Positions 1 through 8,487 of a DNA stretch of 64,000 bases are shown piece by piece. Numbering within the stretch: position 1 is the first letter of the stretch; every line of letters starts with the position of its first letter. Origin of the DNA: Paenibacillus curdlanolyticus YK9 (GTDB lineage Bacteria; Bacillota; Bacilli; Paenibacillales; Paenibacillaceae); assembly GCF_000179615.1 (NCBI RefSeq), contig NZ_AEDD01000007.1:1-64000 (forward strand), given 5' to 3'. Under the pieces are notes generated by a model, which saw nothing but the letters and a program-made list of their open reading frames with translations, did not search any database and had not been told where the DNA came from. Both the position numbers and the translations under genes were made by a program.

Positions 1-2587
1 CTCCGCCGGCGCTTGCGCCGCCGGCGGCTTGCCGCCATGCTTGCGCGAGTGCGTCGCCGACTCGCGCGATCGCTTCGGCGGCCTGCGCAGCGGCCGCCTT
101 CGCCCATGCAGGCGCGCTGCTAGGCAGCACAGCGCGCGAGCTTGCCGCCTCGGGCCCAGCGTGCTGGCCCGGGGCGATGCCGACGGCATCGGCTGCGGAT
201 AGCGAAGCCGCAGCCGCGCCGGCGAAGCCGGGAGTGGGCTCGAACGATACCCAGCCCACTCCCGCAAAATAAACCTCAACCCACGCATGCGCATCCGAAT
301 CGCGCACAACAAACGTCGATCTTTCGCCTGACGAAGCCTCCGAGACAGAGCGAGCAGACTCCCCCTCAGCCGTCAGAGCTGCATTTTCTAAAGAAATGTT
401 GCTCAATCGCAAACTTTCATTTACACCTTTGCCCACAGTTCCTCTTACACGTTCACTTAGCTTTGTATGGATCTCTCCATCCGCAGCCCGCGCTTCCCCG
501 TCGCCCCCGCTCAGCAGTAAACCCGCTCCGCCGATGCCAGCTTCGGCAGTCGTTACGCCGCCTGCGCTGTTGCTAGGCATGACCGTGCGCTCTCCGGGAG
601 CGTACCCTTTTACCCAACGCGCGGGTATGCCCTGGGTGCGAAGCATCACCACCATCGCAGTTGAAAAATGAACGCAATAGCCTTGCCGCTGCTCGAACAA
701 GAAATCGTCTACGAAATCCGCTCCAGTTGGCGGAACCTTCGATCCTTGCAGCGTATAAGCATAATGGGTTTTCAAATACGATTCGATCGCTGTCACTTTC
801 GCATATCGGCTCGCGTCGGCCGTATCTTCAGCGCTGTCCTTCATGATCTTCGCCGCCAACTCGCCTACCCTCGCCGGCAACGAGTCCGGCAGCTGCGTAT
901 ACTCGGCGATTATTTCTGCCGGATCACCCGGAGACTTAGCCACTGAACTGCCCTGCCCCTCCGCGACTAGCGAGCCGATCCTTTCATCTTCACTCCCGTC
1001 AGCAGCGCTGGTCCCCTTACTCACTGCGTCTCCAGCGATAGCGTTCGCCCTTTCCGAACTGGAACCCGAACCGCCATCGCTGCTGCTTTCACTAGCGCTC
1101 CCGCTCGCCTTTCCGCTTTCACTGGTCCCTTCACTCGCACCCTCATCCGCACCAGCACCCTTCAACGCTTCAACCGCCTTCAGCCGCTCGCCCAGCGCAT
1201 CGCCATCAATAGGCGGCTGCGCCTCAACGGTATAGGATGATATTTTTAGATTATCTCCGGGCGGGAAAAACGTTCCTGTCGCTGCATCCTGCCAATACCG
1301 GAACAGCTGGCGGGAAGGCGCATCGGCCACCAGCTCTTTAATGGTCGCATTCGCCCCACCAATGAACAGCGGCAGTCCCGCTTCCGGCTCTGCCAGCTGG
1401 ATCGTTTGGGTGACGGCAGCGGACTGCAATTCCTCAGCTTCCGTCATTCCCTGCTGCGCAGCGAAATCGCTTCCCCTTTCACCTGCGGCATTGCCTTCAC
1501 GAACCGCATCACCGGCATGCCCCGCAGCGCTTTCTCCCGCCTTTTGGCCTAACGAAATGCTCATCCATGCCATCGGACTGTCCGCCCAGCCCTGACCCGT
1601 ATAGACGGACCTGCTCGTCCCGCGCCAATACATCGCCCTGTCGGACTGAACCGTGAATCGGACAGACGCATTGCTTCCGAGCGATGCCCCCAGCTTGCTG
1701 TCGTCGAACCCATATCCGGTCGAACGGCTCTCCTCCCGCGCATTAGCCGTCTGTGCAGCGTACCGGTCCGCCAACTGCCGAATCGTCCCGTTCCACTGGT
1801 CCGTCCATGCCGTCGTCCAATTCGCCGGTTTGTCCGCCCACGTTCGATTGGAAATGCCGAGCAACGCAGCGCATGCGGCTATCACCACAATAATCGCAGC
1901 ACCGCCTGCCCAAGAGGAGCGCCAGCCCGCGGACCAGCCGATATAGCCATGGTCCGCCCCCTGCCCATATACGCGATGGACGCGCGCAAGCGTCACCGCA
2001 GCAGCCAGAAGCAGCCATTCCAAAGCGGCTCGCATAAGCCCCCACTGCGTATCCATGCCGATCCATTCATGCAGCATAAGCAAATAAACAATCGTGACAA
2101 TGCCTAAACCATGCGCAAATTGTCTAGCCCATATAATTAATTGAAGCGCCGGAACAAGCAGTGCCCAGCCCGCCAGCAAAATAAATGCGCGAAGCTCGCC
2201 CGACATCAGCCACATGCCGCCATCGGACAGCTGGATGATTTGATCAATCAGCCGTGTGGGGGAGTTGACCAGCCAGTTCAGCATCGATTGCCCTTCCGGG
2301 CGATACAGCTGCATAACAGCCGCCATTACGACGAGCAGATTCCACACGAATGCCGCCACCGCGCGAAACCGGAACAGTTCCCCGACCGTAAAGCCTAACA
2401 CCGCAAGCAGCAGAGGCGCTGATCGTATTACCTCGCCATGAGCGCCGCGTGTCCAAGGCCATATCCACTCTAGCAGCAGCCCATACAACAAGAGGCTCGT
2501 CCACATCCGCTGGCCAAATGGAACCGTGTCATGCAAACGCAGCAGCACGTCTGCATCCGAACGCTTCTGCGCCCATCGTTTACCCAT
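1..2587 (-). CDS. TgpA-type membrane transglutaminase-like protein (C-terminus beyond window)
   Basis: The frame is open from an ATG at 2587 through the left edge (862 codons seen), so only the 3' end is missing. The N-terminal ~230 residues hold several hydrophobic segments, as in the DUF3488/TgpA membrane domain. A soluble part follows with a transglutaminase-like core: motif RQGYCVHFSTAM places the catalytic Cys at about residue 638 and DSDAHAWVEVYF places the His at about 767, followed by the usual WVSFEPTPG. A low-complexity Ser/Gly/Glu insert lies at about residues 510-560, and a second insert of about 90 residues separates Cys from His. The start overlaps the DUF58 stop by 8 bp, the normal moxR-DUF58-tgpA operon order. 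Family members are thought to be secreted or membrane cysteine proteases/transglutaminases; the substrate is unknown. Confidence 0.9.
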   Translation of the reverse strand, partial: MGKRWAQKRSDADVLLRLHDTVPFGQRMWTSLLLYGLLLEWIWPWTRGAHGEVIRSAPLLLAVLGFTVGELFRFRAVAAFVWNLLVVMAAVMQLYRPEGQSMLNWLVNSPTRLIDQIIQLSDGGMWLMSGELRAFILLAGWALLVPALQLIIWARQFAHGLGIVTIVYLLMLHEWIGMDTQWGLMRAALEWLLLAAAVTLARVHRVYGQGADHGYIGWSAGWRSSWAGGAAIIVVIAACAALLGISNRTWADKPANWTTAWTDQWNGTIRQLADRYAAQTANAREESRSTGYGFDDSKLGASLGSNASVRFTVQSDRAMYWRGTSRSVYTGQGWADSPMAWMSISLGQKAGESAAGHAGDAVREGNAAGERGSDFAAQQGMTEAEELQSAAVTQTIQLAEPEAGLPLFIGGANATIKELVADAPSRQLFRYWQDAATGTFFPPGDNLKISSYTVEAQPPIDGDALGERLKAVEALKGAGADEGASEGTSESGKASGSASESSSDGGSGSSSERANAIAGDAVSKGTSAADGSEDERIGSLVAEGQGSSVAKSPGDPAEIIAEYTQLPDSLPARVGELAAKIMKDSAEDTADASRYAKVTAIESYLKTHYAYTLQGSKVPPTGADFVDDFLFEQRQGYCVHFSTAMVVMLRTQGIPARWVKGYAPGERTVMPSNSAGGVTTAEAGIGGAGLLLSGGDGEARAADGEIHTKLSERVRGTVGKGVNESLRLSNISLENAALTAEGESARSVSEASSGERSTFVVRDSDAHAWVEVYFAGVGWVSFEPTPGFAGAAAASLSAADAVGIAPGQHAGPEAASSRAVLPSSAPAWAKAAAAQAAEAIARVGDALAQAWRQAAGGASAGG

Positions 2588-4292
2588 GCCGCTCACCGCC
2601 TTCCGCTACAGCCCCAGCTGATTCGGAAGCGGGGTCTGGAAGCGATACCCAAACGACGCGAATGCCCGCACATTCCCAATCGCGCTTTCGCTCCCGCATT
2701 CCCATCGATGGTACGCGCTGCGGGGTTAACACATGAATCTCAACTCGGAAGCCGCTTGTTGATGCAAGCTGAGCCACTCGCTCGCCAAGCTCGCTATTTT
2801 TCCAATCCGCCGTAACGACAACCAAGGAAGCGCCGCGAGGCACATCCGCTAATCGTTGCTCTAACGCAGCATCCGCTCGTCCCTCTCCCTTCGACGGACG
2901 AACACGCCCAAGCTGCTCCAAAATGATACGTTCCTCCGACATTCGTTTTTGCCGCATAGCTCCTCGATCATTGGCAGCTCCATGAAGCATTGCCGCTTCT
3001 TCCGTACTCCACAGCATTCGGAACGGCTTGTCCGCTCTCGCTGCTTGGCGAACGAGCGCCGCCATATAGCCAGCTGCACAGTCAAAAATACGATCATTGC
3101 TCCCATATGCCTCCGCCGATGTATCCAACAGCAGCACGAGCTCAGGCGGCCATTCGGTCCGATCGCGCTTCGTCATCCAAATGCCGCCGCGTGATGCCGC
3201 CCGCCAATCGATGCGCCGGGCATCATCGCCTGGCCGGTAGGGAAGCCGCTGTGCGCCAGATGGATCAACCGCCGTATGCGGCCAAGCAGCAGCCATTCTT
3301 CTCTGCTTGCTCTCAGCCATTCGGGAGTGCCCCCCTGCTGATGGCGCAACGTAGCGTCCATCGCCGGCCTTACTCGCCCGTCCGCCTGCCGAAACAGCAT
3401 CTACCGGACCCGTCCATTCTGGCAGCACGAGCAGCGTCATCCCCGCATCAGCGCTCTGGGAGAGCTGGCTGCCATTCATACTCTTGTCCTGTCGCTTGCT
3501 CCTACGCGTTTTACTCCTATCGCCTGACTTGCGCTTACCGCCAGTCAAGCTTTTGTCGCCAGACATGCTCTTGTCACCCTGCTTGCGCATATCGCCCGCC
3601 GCAGGCTTCGCCAGCTTTCCGCCTGTTTGCCTGCGAGCTGCGAAGCTGCTGCTTACAGCGGTTAACCCCAGCACATCGCCAATCGTCGCCTCGCAATCAA
3701 GAAATCGATAAATGCCCCGCTCTAAGTCCTTCACCGTGTACGAAACCGTCCATTCTTTGCGCCACCATGGCAGCATGATTTGACGAAAGACGACGGTCCG
3801 CTCGTTCGCACCGCTTTCATTCACAATCGTTTCTCGGAACGATAGCCAGACCAATGACAGCGGAATGCGAGAACGAAGCGTGACCGTTACCGTAATCTCC
3901 CCGCCCGCCTGTCCTTCCGGCTGCGATAATGCTCGGGCTGCCTCTAGTCCCGCCAGCGATGCAGCTAACGCAGGGAGCAAGCCGATCATTCCTACTCCGG
4001 TTAATACGAGCGCGACGAACAGCTCTGGCTTTTCCCCGCGCCACACAGCTGCTCCAACCGCAATAGCCCATCCGCTGATGAAGAGCGTCCACAGGAAGCT
4101 GCGCGTCCGATAGCGCGGCGACAACGCTGCTGCGTTTGGCATGCCTGCGCGTCCTTTTGTATCGGTACGGCTGCTGCCAGTACTGGCTTTGCCCGAAATG
4201 CCCGATTCACCAGATTTACTCGGACTCGGATTACTCGGTTTACCTGAACTCCCCGTCTCCCCAAACTGGCCCAGCCCCTGCTTGCCGTTCAT
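2580..4292 (-). CDS. DUF58 domain protein of the MoxR-DUF58-TgpA operon
   Basis: 570 residues from the chosen ATG. A longer frame exists to 4505, but it would lie inside moxR and has no ribosome site, while this ATG overlaps the moxR stop as ATGA and follows GGGAGG. The N-terminal ~50 residues are Ser/Gly/Lys-rich and probably cytosolic. Two hydrophobic segments follow at about 65-110, then a long external or cytosolic part carrying the DUF58 signature (SGAQRLPYRPGDDARRIDWR) and a VWA-like stretch (ELVLLLDTSAEAYG). There is also a Lys/Ser-rich linker between about residues 215 and 270. DUF58 proteins work with a MoxR ATPase, probably in metal insertion or protein remodelling; the exact role here is inferred from context. 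Confidence 0.9.
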   Translation of the reverse strand: MNGKQGLGQFGETGSSGKPSNPSPSKSGESGISGKASTGSSRTDTKGRAGMPNAAALSPRYRTRSFLWTLFISGWAIAVGAAVWRGEKPELFVALVLTGVGMIGLLPALAASLAGLEAARALSQPEGQAGGEITVTVTLRSRIPLSLVWLSFRETIVNESGANERTVVFRQIMLPWWRKEWTVSYTVKDLERGIYRFLDCEATIGDVLGLTAVSSSFAARRQTGGKLAKPAAGDMRKQGDKSMSGDKSLTGGKRKSGDRSKTRRSKRQDKSMNGSQLSQSADAGMTLLVLPEWTGPVDAVSAGGRASKAGDGRYVAPSAGGHSRMAESKQRRMAAAWPHTAVDPSGAQRLPYRPGDDARRIDWRAASRGGIWMTKRDRTEWPPELVLLLDTSAEAYGSNDRIFDCAAGYMAALVRQAARADKPFRMLWSTEEAAMLHGAANDRGAMRQKRMSEERIILEQLGRVRPSKGEGRADAALEQRLADVPRGASLVVVTADWKNSELGERVAQLASTSGFRVEIHVLTPQRVPSMGMRERKRDWECAGIRVVWVSLPDPASESAGAVAEGGERHG

Positions 4293-5326
4293 CGGCGACG
4301 CCTCCCGCTGCTTACAGAAGCAGGCAACGGCGTTTCCCGCATAATGCGCGCCAATACGCTCGCTGCAGTGTGACCGGAAGCCGCATAAGACGGCTGCAGC
4401 GTTAATCGGTGCGCAAGCACATGTTCCGCTACCGCGATTAGATCGTCCGGCAGCACGAATCGCCGCCCTTCCATATAAGCGCACGCTTGCGCCGCGCGCA
4501 GCCAATCGCGCGACGCCCTCGGACTGGCGCCTGCCTCCAGCTCAGCCGCTGAACGCGTCTCGCTCACAATCGCGACCGCATAAGGCAGCAAGTCCGGATG
4601 CACATGCACCGTCTTGCATTCGCGCTGCATCCGGCGCCATTCCTCTACTGCTACGACCGGCTTCATCGCCGCGGGATCGATCATCCGATTATCTGCGAGC
4701 GCGGCTAATAGACGCGTCTCATGCTCGCGCGATGGATACCCAATGGATAACCGCATCATGAAACGGTCAGTCTGCGCCTCCGGCAACGCGAAAGTGCCTT
4801 CATAATCCCATGGATTTTGGGTCGCAATGAGCATGAACGGGTCCGGCAGCCTGCGGCTCTCGCCATCGGTCGTGACACAGCGCTCTTCCATCGCCTCAAG
4901 CAAGGCGGACTGCGTCCGCGGCGGGGTGCGATTCAGCTCATCCGCCAAAACAACGTTCGCCATAATCGGGCCCGGCACGAATAGAAACGATCCGTTTCGG
5001 CCATCCCATACGGAACCGCCCGTCACATCCGCTGGCTGCATATCCGCCGTCAGCTGGATTCGCTTGAATTCCCCGCCGATCACGGCAGCGAATGCCCGTG
5101 CCAGCATCGTTTTGCCAACGCCTGGCACATCCTCAAGCAGGACGTGGCCGCCCGCAAGAAAAGCGACCAGCACGTTCGAAATCACTTCTTCCTTGCCAAA
5201 AAGCACCGTTCCGATCTTATCTCTCATCCGTGCGAGCAGCTGTTCCGGCGGCTCATGCCAGTCCCCGAGCCCGCTCCATCCCCCGTCATCCTCCGGCCAA
5301 CGCTCGTATTTCGTTACGGTCGTCAT
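4289..5326 (-). CDS. MoxR family AAA+ ATPase
   Basis: 345 residues, the usual length for MoxR. It has Walker A (EDVPGVGKTM), Walker B (VVLADELNRTPP), the MoxR motif ALLEAMEERCVT and a sensor 1 region (MLIATQNPWDYEGTFALPEAQ); the C-terminal lid has the SPRASRDWLRAAQ motif. The ATG follows AGGAGGCGG. It is the first gene of a three-gene overlapping operon with the DUF58 and transglutaminase genes, so it is a chaperone-like ATPase likely to act on a von Willebrand/DUF58 partner at the membrane. Confidence 0.95.
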   Translation of the reverse strand: MTTVTKYERWPEDDGGWSGLGDWHEPPEQLLARMRDKIGTVLFGKEEVISNVLVAFLAGGHVLLEDVPGVGKTMLARAFAAVIGGEFKRIQLTADMQPADVTGGSVWDGRNGSFLFVPGPIMANVVLADELNRTPPRTQSALLEAMEERCVTTDGESRRLPDPFMLIATQNPWDYEGTFALPEAQTDRFMMRLSIGYPSREHETRLLAALADNRMIDPAAMKPVVAVEEWRRMQRECKTVHVHPDLLPYAVAIVSETRSAAELEAGASPRASRDWLRAAQACAYMEGRRFVLPDDLIAVAEHVLAHRLTLQPSYAASGHTAASVLARIMRETPLPASVSSGRRRR

Positions 5327-5464
5327 CCCTATTCCGCCTCCTGCTAGATGATAGAAATCTCATCTCGAAATCTCTTTATCTAGCAGTCTCTCCCAAAATA
5401 CGAGCGAATAGACCTGCTAAAGCCCGAACTTTTCCCCTTTCATCGTGAAGCATTCGCCTATCCG

Positions 5465-6901
5465 CTAGGAAACATTCGGTTCCGTCGCGATGCCAAATTG
5501 CTTCAATACAGCCAGCAACGGAGCATACATCACGCCGCCGCGCAGCTCGATTCCAGCTTTGTCGTCTGCGCGCACCTCATATCGCTCGCCATTGGCAAAC
5601 GTTACTCGCGCCGCACGCTGCCCAACATCCCAGCTTACGCTTCCCCCGATCCCCTCTACCAAATTACGAAGCGGCACTTGCCAGTCATCCCCTGCCTTAG
5701 CGAAGCTGTCAGGCGCGAAAACAATGGAGCGTTCGCCTGCAAGCACGACGAGCTCCAGCAGCTGCTGGTCAACCGCCGCTCCCCCTGCTCGCTCTCCCGA
5801 GAATACGAACGGCTCAGCGCCGTGCTCCTGCACAATCCCTCGTCCAACTAGCTCGCGATCGGACGCCGTCGCTTTCGGCCGGCTCCACTTCAGCTTGTCC
5901 GACAAGCGGAACGTGACCGGTTTCACCTGCTCCGATAACGCAGCGAACGAATAGCCTTTGCTCTTATAATAGTGAATGATTTCCGGCAACGCTTTGACCG
6001 ACTCCGCATGGCTTTGGCTGTCATGCAGCAGGACGATCGTTTCATGGGATAGCTTGGATTGATGAACGTTGCTTACAATTTCGGATGCCGGGACGCCAAT
6101 CCGCACCGAATCGCCGCTGTCGACCGTCCAGTCGAACAAGGTGTAGCCCGCACCCTTCATCGCATCAAAATACGACTGGTCGAAGTTGCCGAACGTTCCG
6201 CCCGGCGCTCGCACCAGCTTCGTACGAATGCCTGCCGCTTCCTGCAGCGCTGTTTCCGTCCTGACGATTTGCTTCGCGAATTCGCCGAATCCGCTGTACA
6301 GCTCCTTATACACATGGTCGTACGTATGGTTGCCGACCGTATGCCCTTCCGCCACGATGCGCTTCAACAGCTCCGGATGGGCTTCCACCTGCTCGCCGAG
6401 CACGAAGAAGGTCGCGTGAATGCCGTTCTTTTTCAAAATATCGAGCACTTGCCCCGTCAGCTTGCTCGGTCCGTCATCGAACGTCAAATAGACCGTTTTA
6501 TCCGCGGGCTGCGCCTGCTGCGGCGGCTCCACCACTGTTCCGCCCACCGCCTTAACGCTAACGGTCACTGCGCTAATCTTGCTCCCGCTATTTCTATCGG
6601 ATGAATTCGTCGTCGTTCGCGCTGCTTCGTCAATCGCAATTGGCTCTACGCTATCGCTCGCTGCCTTGATATCTGCCACATTCGCTGCATTCGCTGTACT
6701 CGCTGTATTTGCTGATCCAAGGACATAAGCATCGTTACCATTAGCCGTTGCCGCTGGAGCGCTAAGATAGACTTGCTCCCCCTCGCTCCCGCCAAGCTCG
6801 CCCGACGCTTCCCCTTGATCGACAAACCATCCGCTGAATGCCGCCGCACTCACTGCAATCACCATTGCATACACAGCTCTCACGATCCGACGACGAATCA
6901 T
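5465..6901 (-). CDS. Secreted polysaccharide deacetylase (NodB domain) with C-terminal surface-type domain
   Basis: 478 residues from an ATG preceded by GAGGTGG; the open frame extends 15 bases to a GTG but without a ribosome site. An N-terminal signal or anchor segment (about residues 5-25) is followed by a Ser/Ala/Thr-rich linker to about 130. The NodB homology domain starts with TVYLTFDDGPSKLTG, which supplies the metal-binding Asp pair, followed by HTVGNHTYDHVYK (metal His) and RAPGGTFGNFD. The last ~120 residues resemble a copper-amine-oxidase-N-like module (GGVMYAPLLAVLKQFGI). It probably N-deacetylates peptidoglycan or another cell-wall glycan outside the membrane. The next gene downstream, 139 bases away, is moxR; co-transcription is possible. 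Confidence 0.9.
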   Translation of the reverse strand: MIRRRIVRAVYAMVIAVSAAAFSGWFVDQGEASGELGGSEGEQVYLSAPAATANGNDAYVLGSANTASTANAANVADIKAASDSVEPIAIDEAARTTTNSSDRNSGSKISAVTVSVKAVGGTVVEPPQQAQPADKTVYLTFDDGPSKLTGQVLDILKKNGIHATFFVLGEQVEAHPELLKRIVAEGHTVGNHTYDHVYKELYSGFGEFAKQIVRTETALQEAAGIRTKLVRAPGGTFGNFDQSYFDAMKGAGYTLFDWTVDSGDSVRIGVPASEIVSNVHQSKLSHETIVLLHDSQSHAESVKALPEIIHYYKSKGYSFAALSEQVKPVTFRLSDKLKWSRPKATASDRELVGRGIVQEHGAEPFVFSGERAGGAAVDQQLLELVVLAGERSIVFAPDSFAKAGDDWQVPLRNLVEGIGGSVSWDVGQRAARVTFANGERYEVRADDKAGIELRGGVMYAPLLAVLKQFGIATEPNVS

Positions 6902-7423
6902 ACCCGTCCACCTCACCCTTCATTCCGGTCTTGTCCGCCCGGTTGATAGAGTATATGAGAGACAACTCTAGCAAATGACAATCTATTAAATAGAAAATGT
7001 TCGCTCCACCCTAAACTTGTTCATCATTGCATTCTCTACAATGACAACTACTCGATACTTGGTATTTCTCCTTGCCATTGCAATCTGTACAATGAAAAAC
7101 CCGTAAATGAACGTTTTGACACACTGAATCGTGCTGAGCTCCACTCTCCCGTTGTATGAACTGCAATGGCGGGGCGTTGAGCAACTGCTTTGAGCTTGTC
7201 TCATTGCACAAAATGCAATCGCATAACGTGCACAGCGATCAATGTTGTGTATCAATCAACGTACTCGGCGATCAACATTACGTAGCCCCATCACCGGTGT
7301 ATGACGTTCTACTTAAGCTACGTCCCATGTTGCGTCACGTGCAACTTGCGCAGCAATCAACGGTACGCTGTCAGCAATGGTACGTCACGTTCAACAGCCG
7401 GCCCGGCACGCATTTGATCATGC
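6902..7423. other. Non-coding or decayed stretch with repeated CATTG-N-CAATG elements
   Basis: No convincing gene lies between the deacetylase and the nrdF terminator. The segment looks richer in A+T than its neighbours. It contains near-repeats: CATTGCATTCTCTACAATG near 7025 and CATTGCAATCTGTACAATG near 7076, plus a third form, CATTGCACAAAATGCAATC, near 7203. Further right, variants of GCGATCAA(C/T)ATT and GCAATCAACGGTACG recur. On the minus strand these repeats give a short cysteine-rich open frame (7011 to about 7230) with several CxxC motifs but no ribosome site and an upstream stop. It may be a relic of a zinc-binding reading frame or only a repeat cluster. Confidence 0.4.
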
Positions 7424-7461
7424 AAAAAAAGAGCAGACCCGCAAGCGGCGGTTCTGCTCTT
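7424..7461 (-). terminator. Intrinsic terminator of the nrd operon
   Basis: On the minus strand the stem AGAGCAGAACCGC / GCGGGTCTGCTCT is followed by seven T residues, about 20 bases after the nrdF stop codon. Confidence 0.85.
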
Positions 7462-7478
7462 CTCTTCTACTTTTCTAT

Positions 7479-8435
7479 TTAAAAATCGAAATCCTCGTCG
7501 CGCAGCGTCTCTACGTTCAGCGTACGCACATAGCCGTTGCCCTTCTTCGAGAAGAAGTCATGCTGCTTCGTCCGCGTGCTGATGCCGTTAAACACGATTG
7601 GGTTGATTTCCTCTTCCGGGAAAATCGGGTCCAATCCAAGGTTCATAAGTCCCTTGTTGCAGTTGTAACGAACGTAGGTCAGCACTTCGTCTGCCAGGCC
7701 AACGCCGCTGTAAAGCTCCTTCGTATACACTTCCTCGTTCGCATGCAGGCGATCGATCAGCTCGCGCAGCTCCGTGTCCGCTTCTCCGCGTTCTTCCGGC
7801 GTCAGGTCGCGGTACACCTCTTGCGCCAGCACGCCAACGTACAGGCCGTGGATGCTCTCGTCGCGCAGGATCAGGTCGATGATCTCGCCGCTGCTCGTCA
7901 TTTTGCCTTGGCCAGCCAAGAAGAGCGGATAGAAGAAGCCGCTGTAGAACAAGTAGCTTTCCAGCAGCACGGATGCTGCAAGCGCGAGGTACAAGCTCTT
8001 CGGCGTCGTGATGTTATTATAGTAAACCGAGATCCACTCTGCTTTGTTCTGAAGCTGTGGCTGCGTTTTCACCCATGCGAACACGCCGTCGATCTCTTCG
8101 GTGGATGCCAGCGTCGTGAAGATGCTGCTGTACGACTTGGCGTGGATTTGCTCCATCATGCCCATGAACGACAACACCGCTTTGCGCTGCAGCCCGTCAA
8201 CATGCTCGACAATCTTCGGAATGCCGACGCCGCCTTGAATCGTATCGAGCAGCGTCAAGCCGCCGAGCACCTTCATATATAACTCGCGCTGCGCGTCGCT
8301 TAGCTCGATCCAAGACATTTTGTCATCGGAAAGCGGGATCTCTTCGTCCGTCCAAAATTGCATAATGTTCTGGTTCCAGAACGTCAATGTGAAATCATCG
8401 TCCGGTCGGTTCCAGTTTACAGCTTCCATCGCCAT
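7479..8435 (-). CDS. nrdF: Class Ib ribonucleoside-diphosphate reductase, beta subunit
   Basis: 318 residues, normal for NrdF. The protein houses the dimetal/tyrosyl radical cofactor that starts ribonucleotide reduction by NrdE. It begins with AVNWNRPDDDFTLTFWNQN and has the metal-ligand helices (SFMGMMEQIHAKSYSSIF; DESIHGLYVG). The C-terminal tail ending EDFDF is the peptide that docks on NrdE. It is the last gene of nrdI-nrdE-nrdF, 52 bases after nrdE. The presence of nrdI and the absence of class Ia features point to the manganese- or iron-loaded class Ib enzyme. Confidence 0.97.
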   Translation of the reverse strand: MAMEAVNWNRPDDDFTLTFWNQNIMQFWTDEEIPLSDDKMSWIELSDAQRELYMKVLGGLTLLDTIQGGVGIPKIVEHVDGLQRKAVLSFMGMMEQIHAKSYSSIFTTLASTEEIDGVFAWVKTQPQLQNKAEWISVYYNNITTPKSLYLALAASVLLESYLFYSGFFYPLFLAGQGKMTSSGEIIDLILRDESIHGLYVGVLAQEVYRDLTPEERGEADTELRELIDRLHANEEVYTKELYSGVGLADEVLTYVRYNCNKGLMNLGLDPIFPEEEINPIVFNGISTRTKQHDFFSKKGNGYVRTLNVETLRDEDFDF

Positions 8436-8487
8436 CGTTCATCCGTCCCTCTCGAATCTATATAGGTAGAAGTCGCATCAGCTCGCC

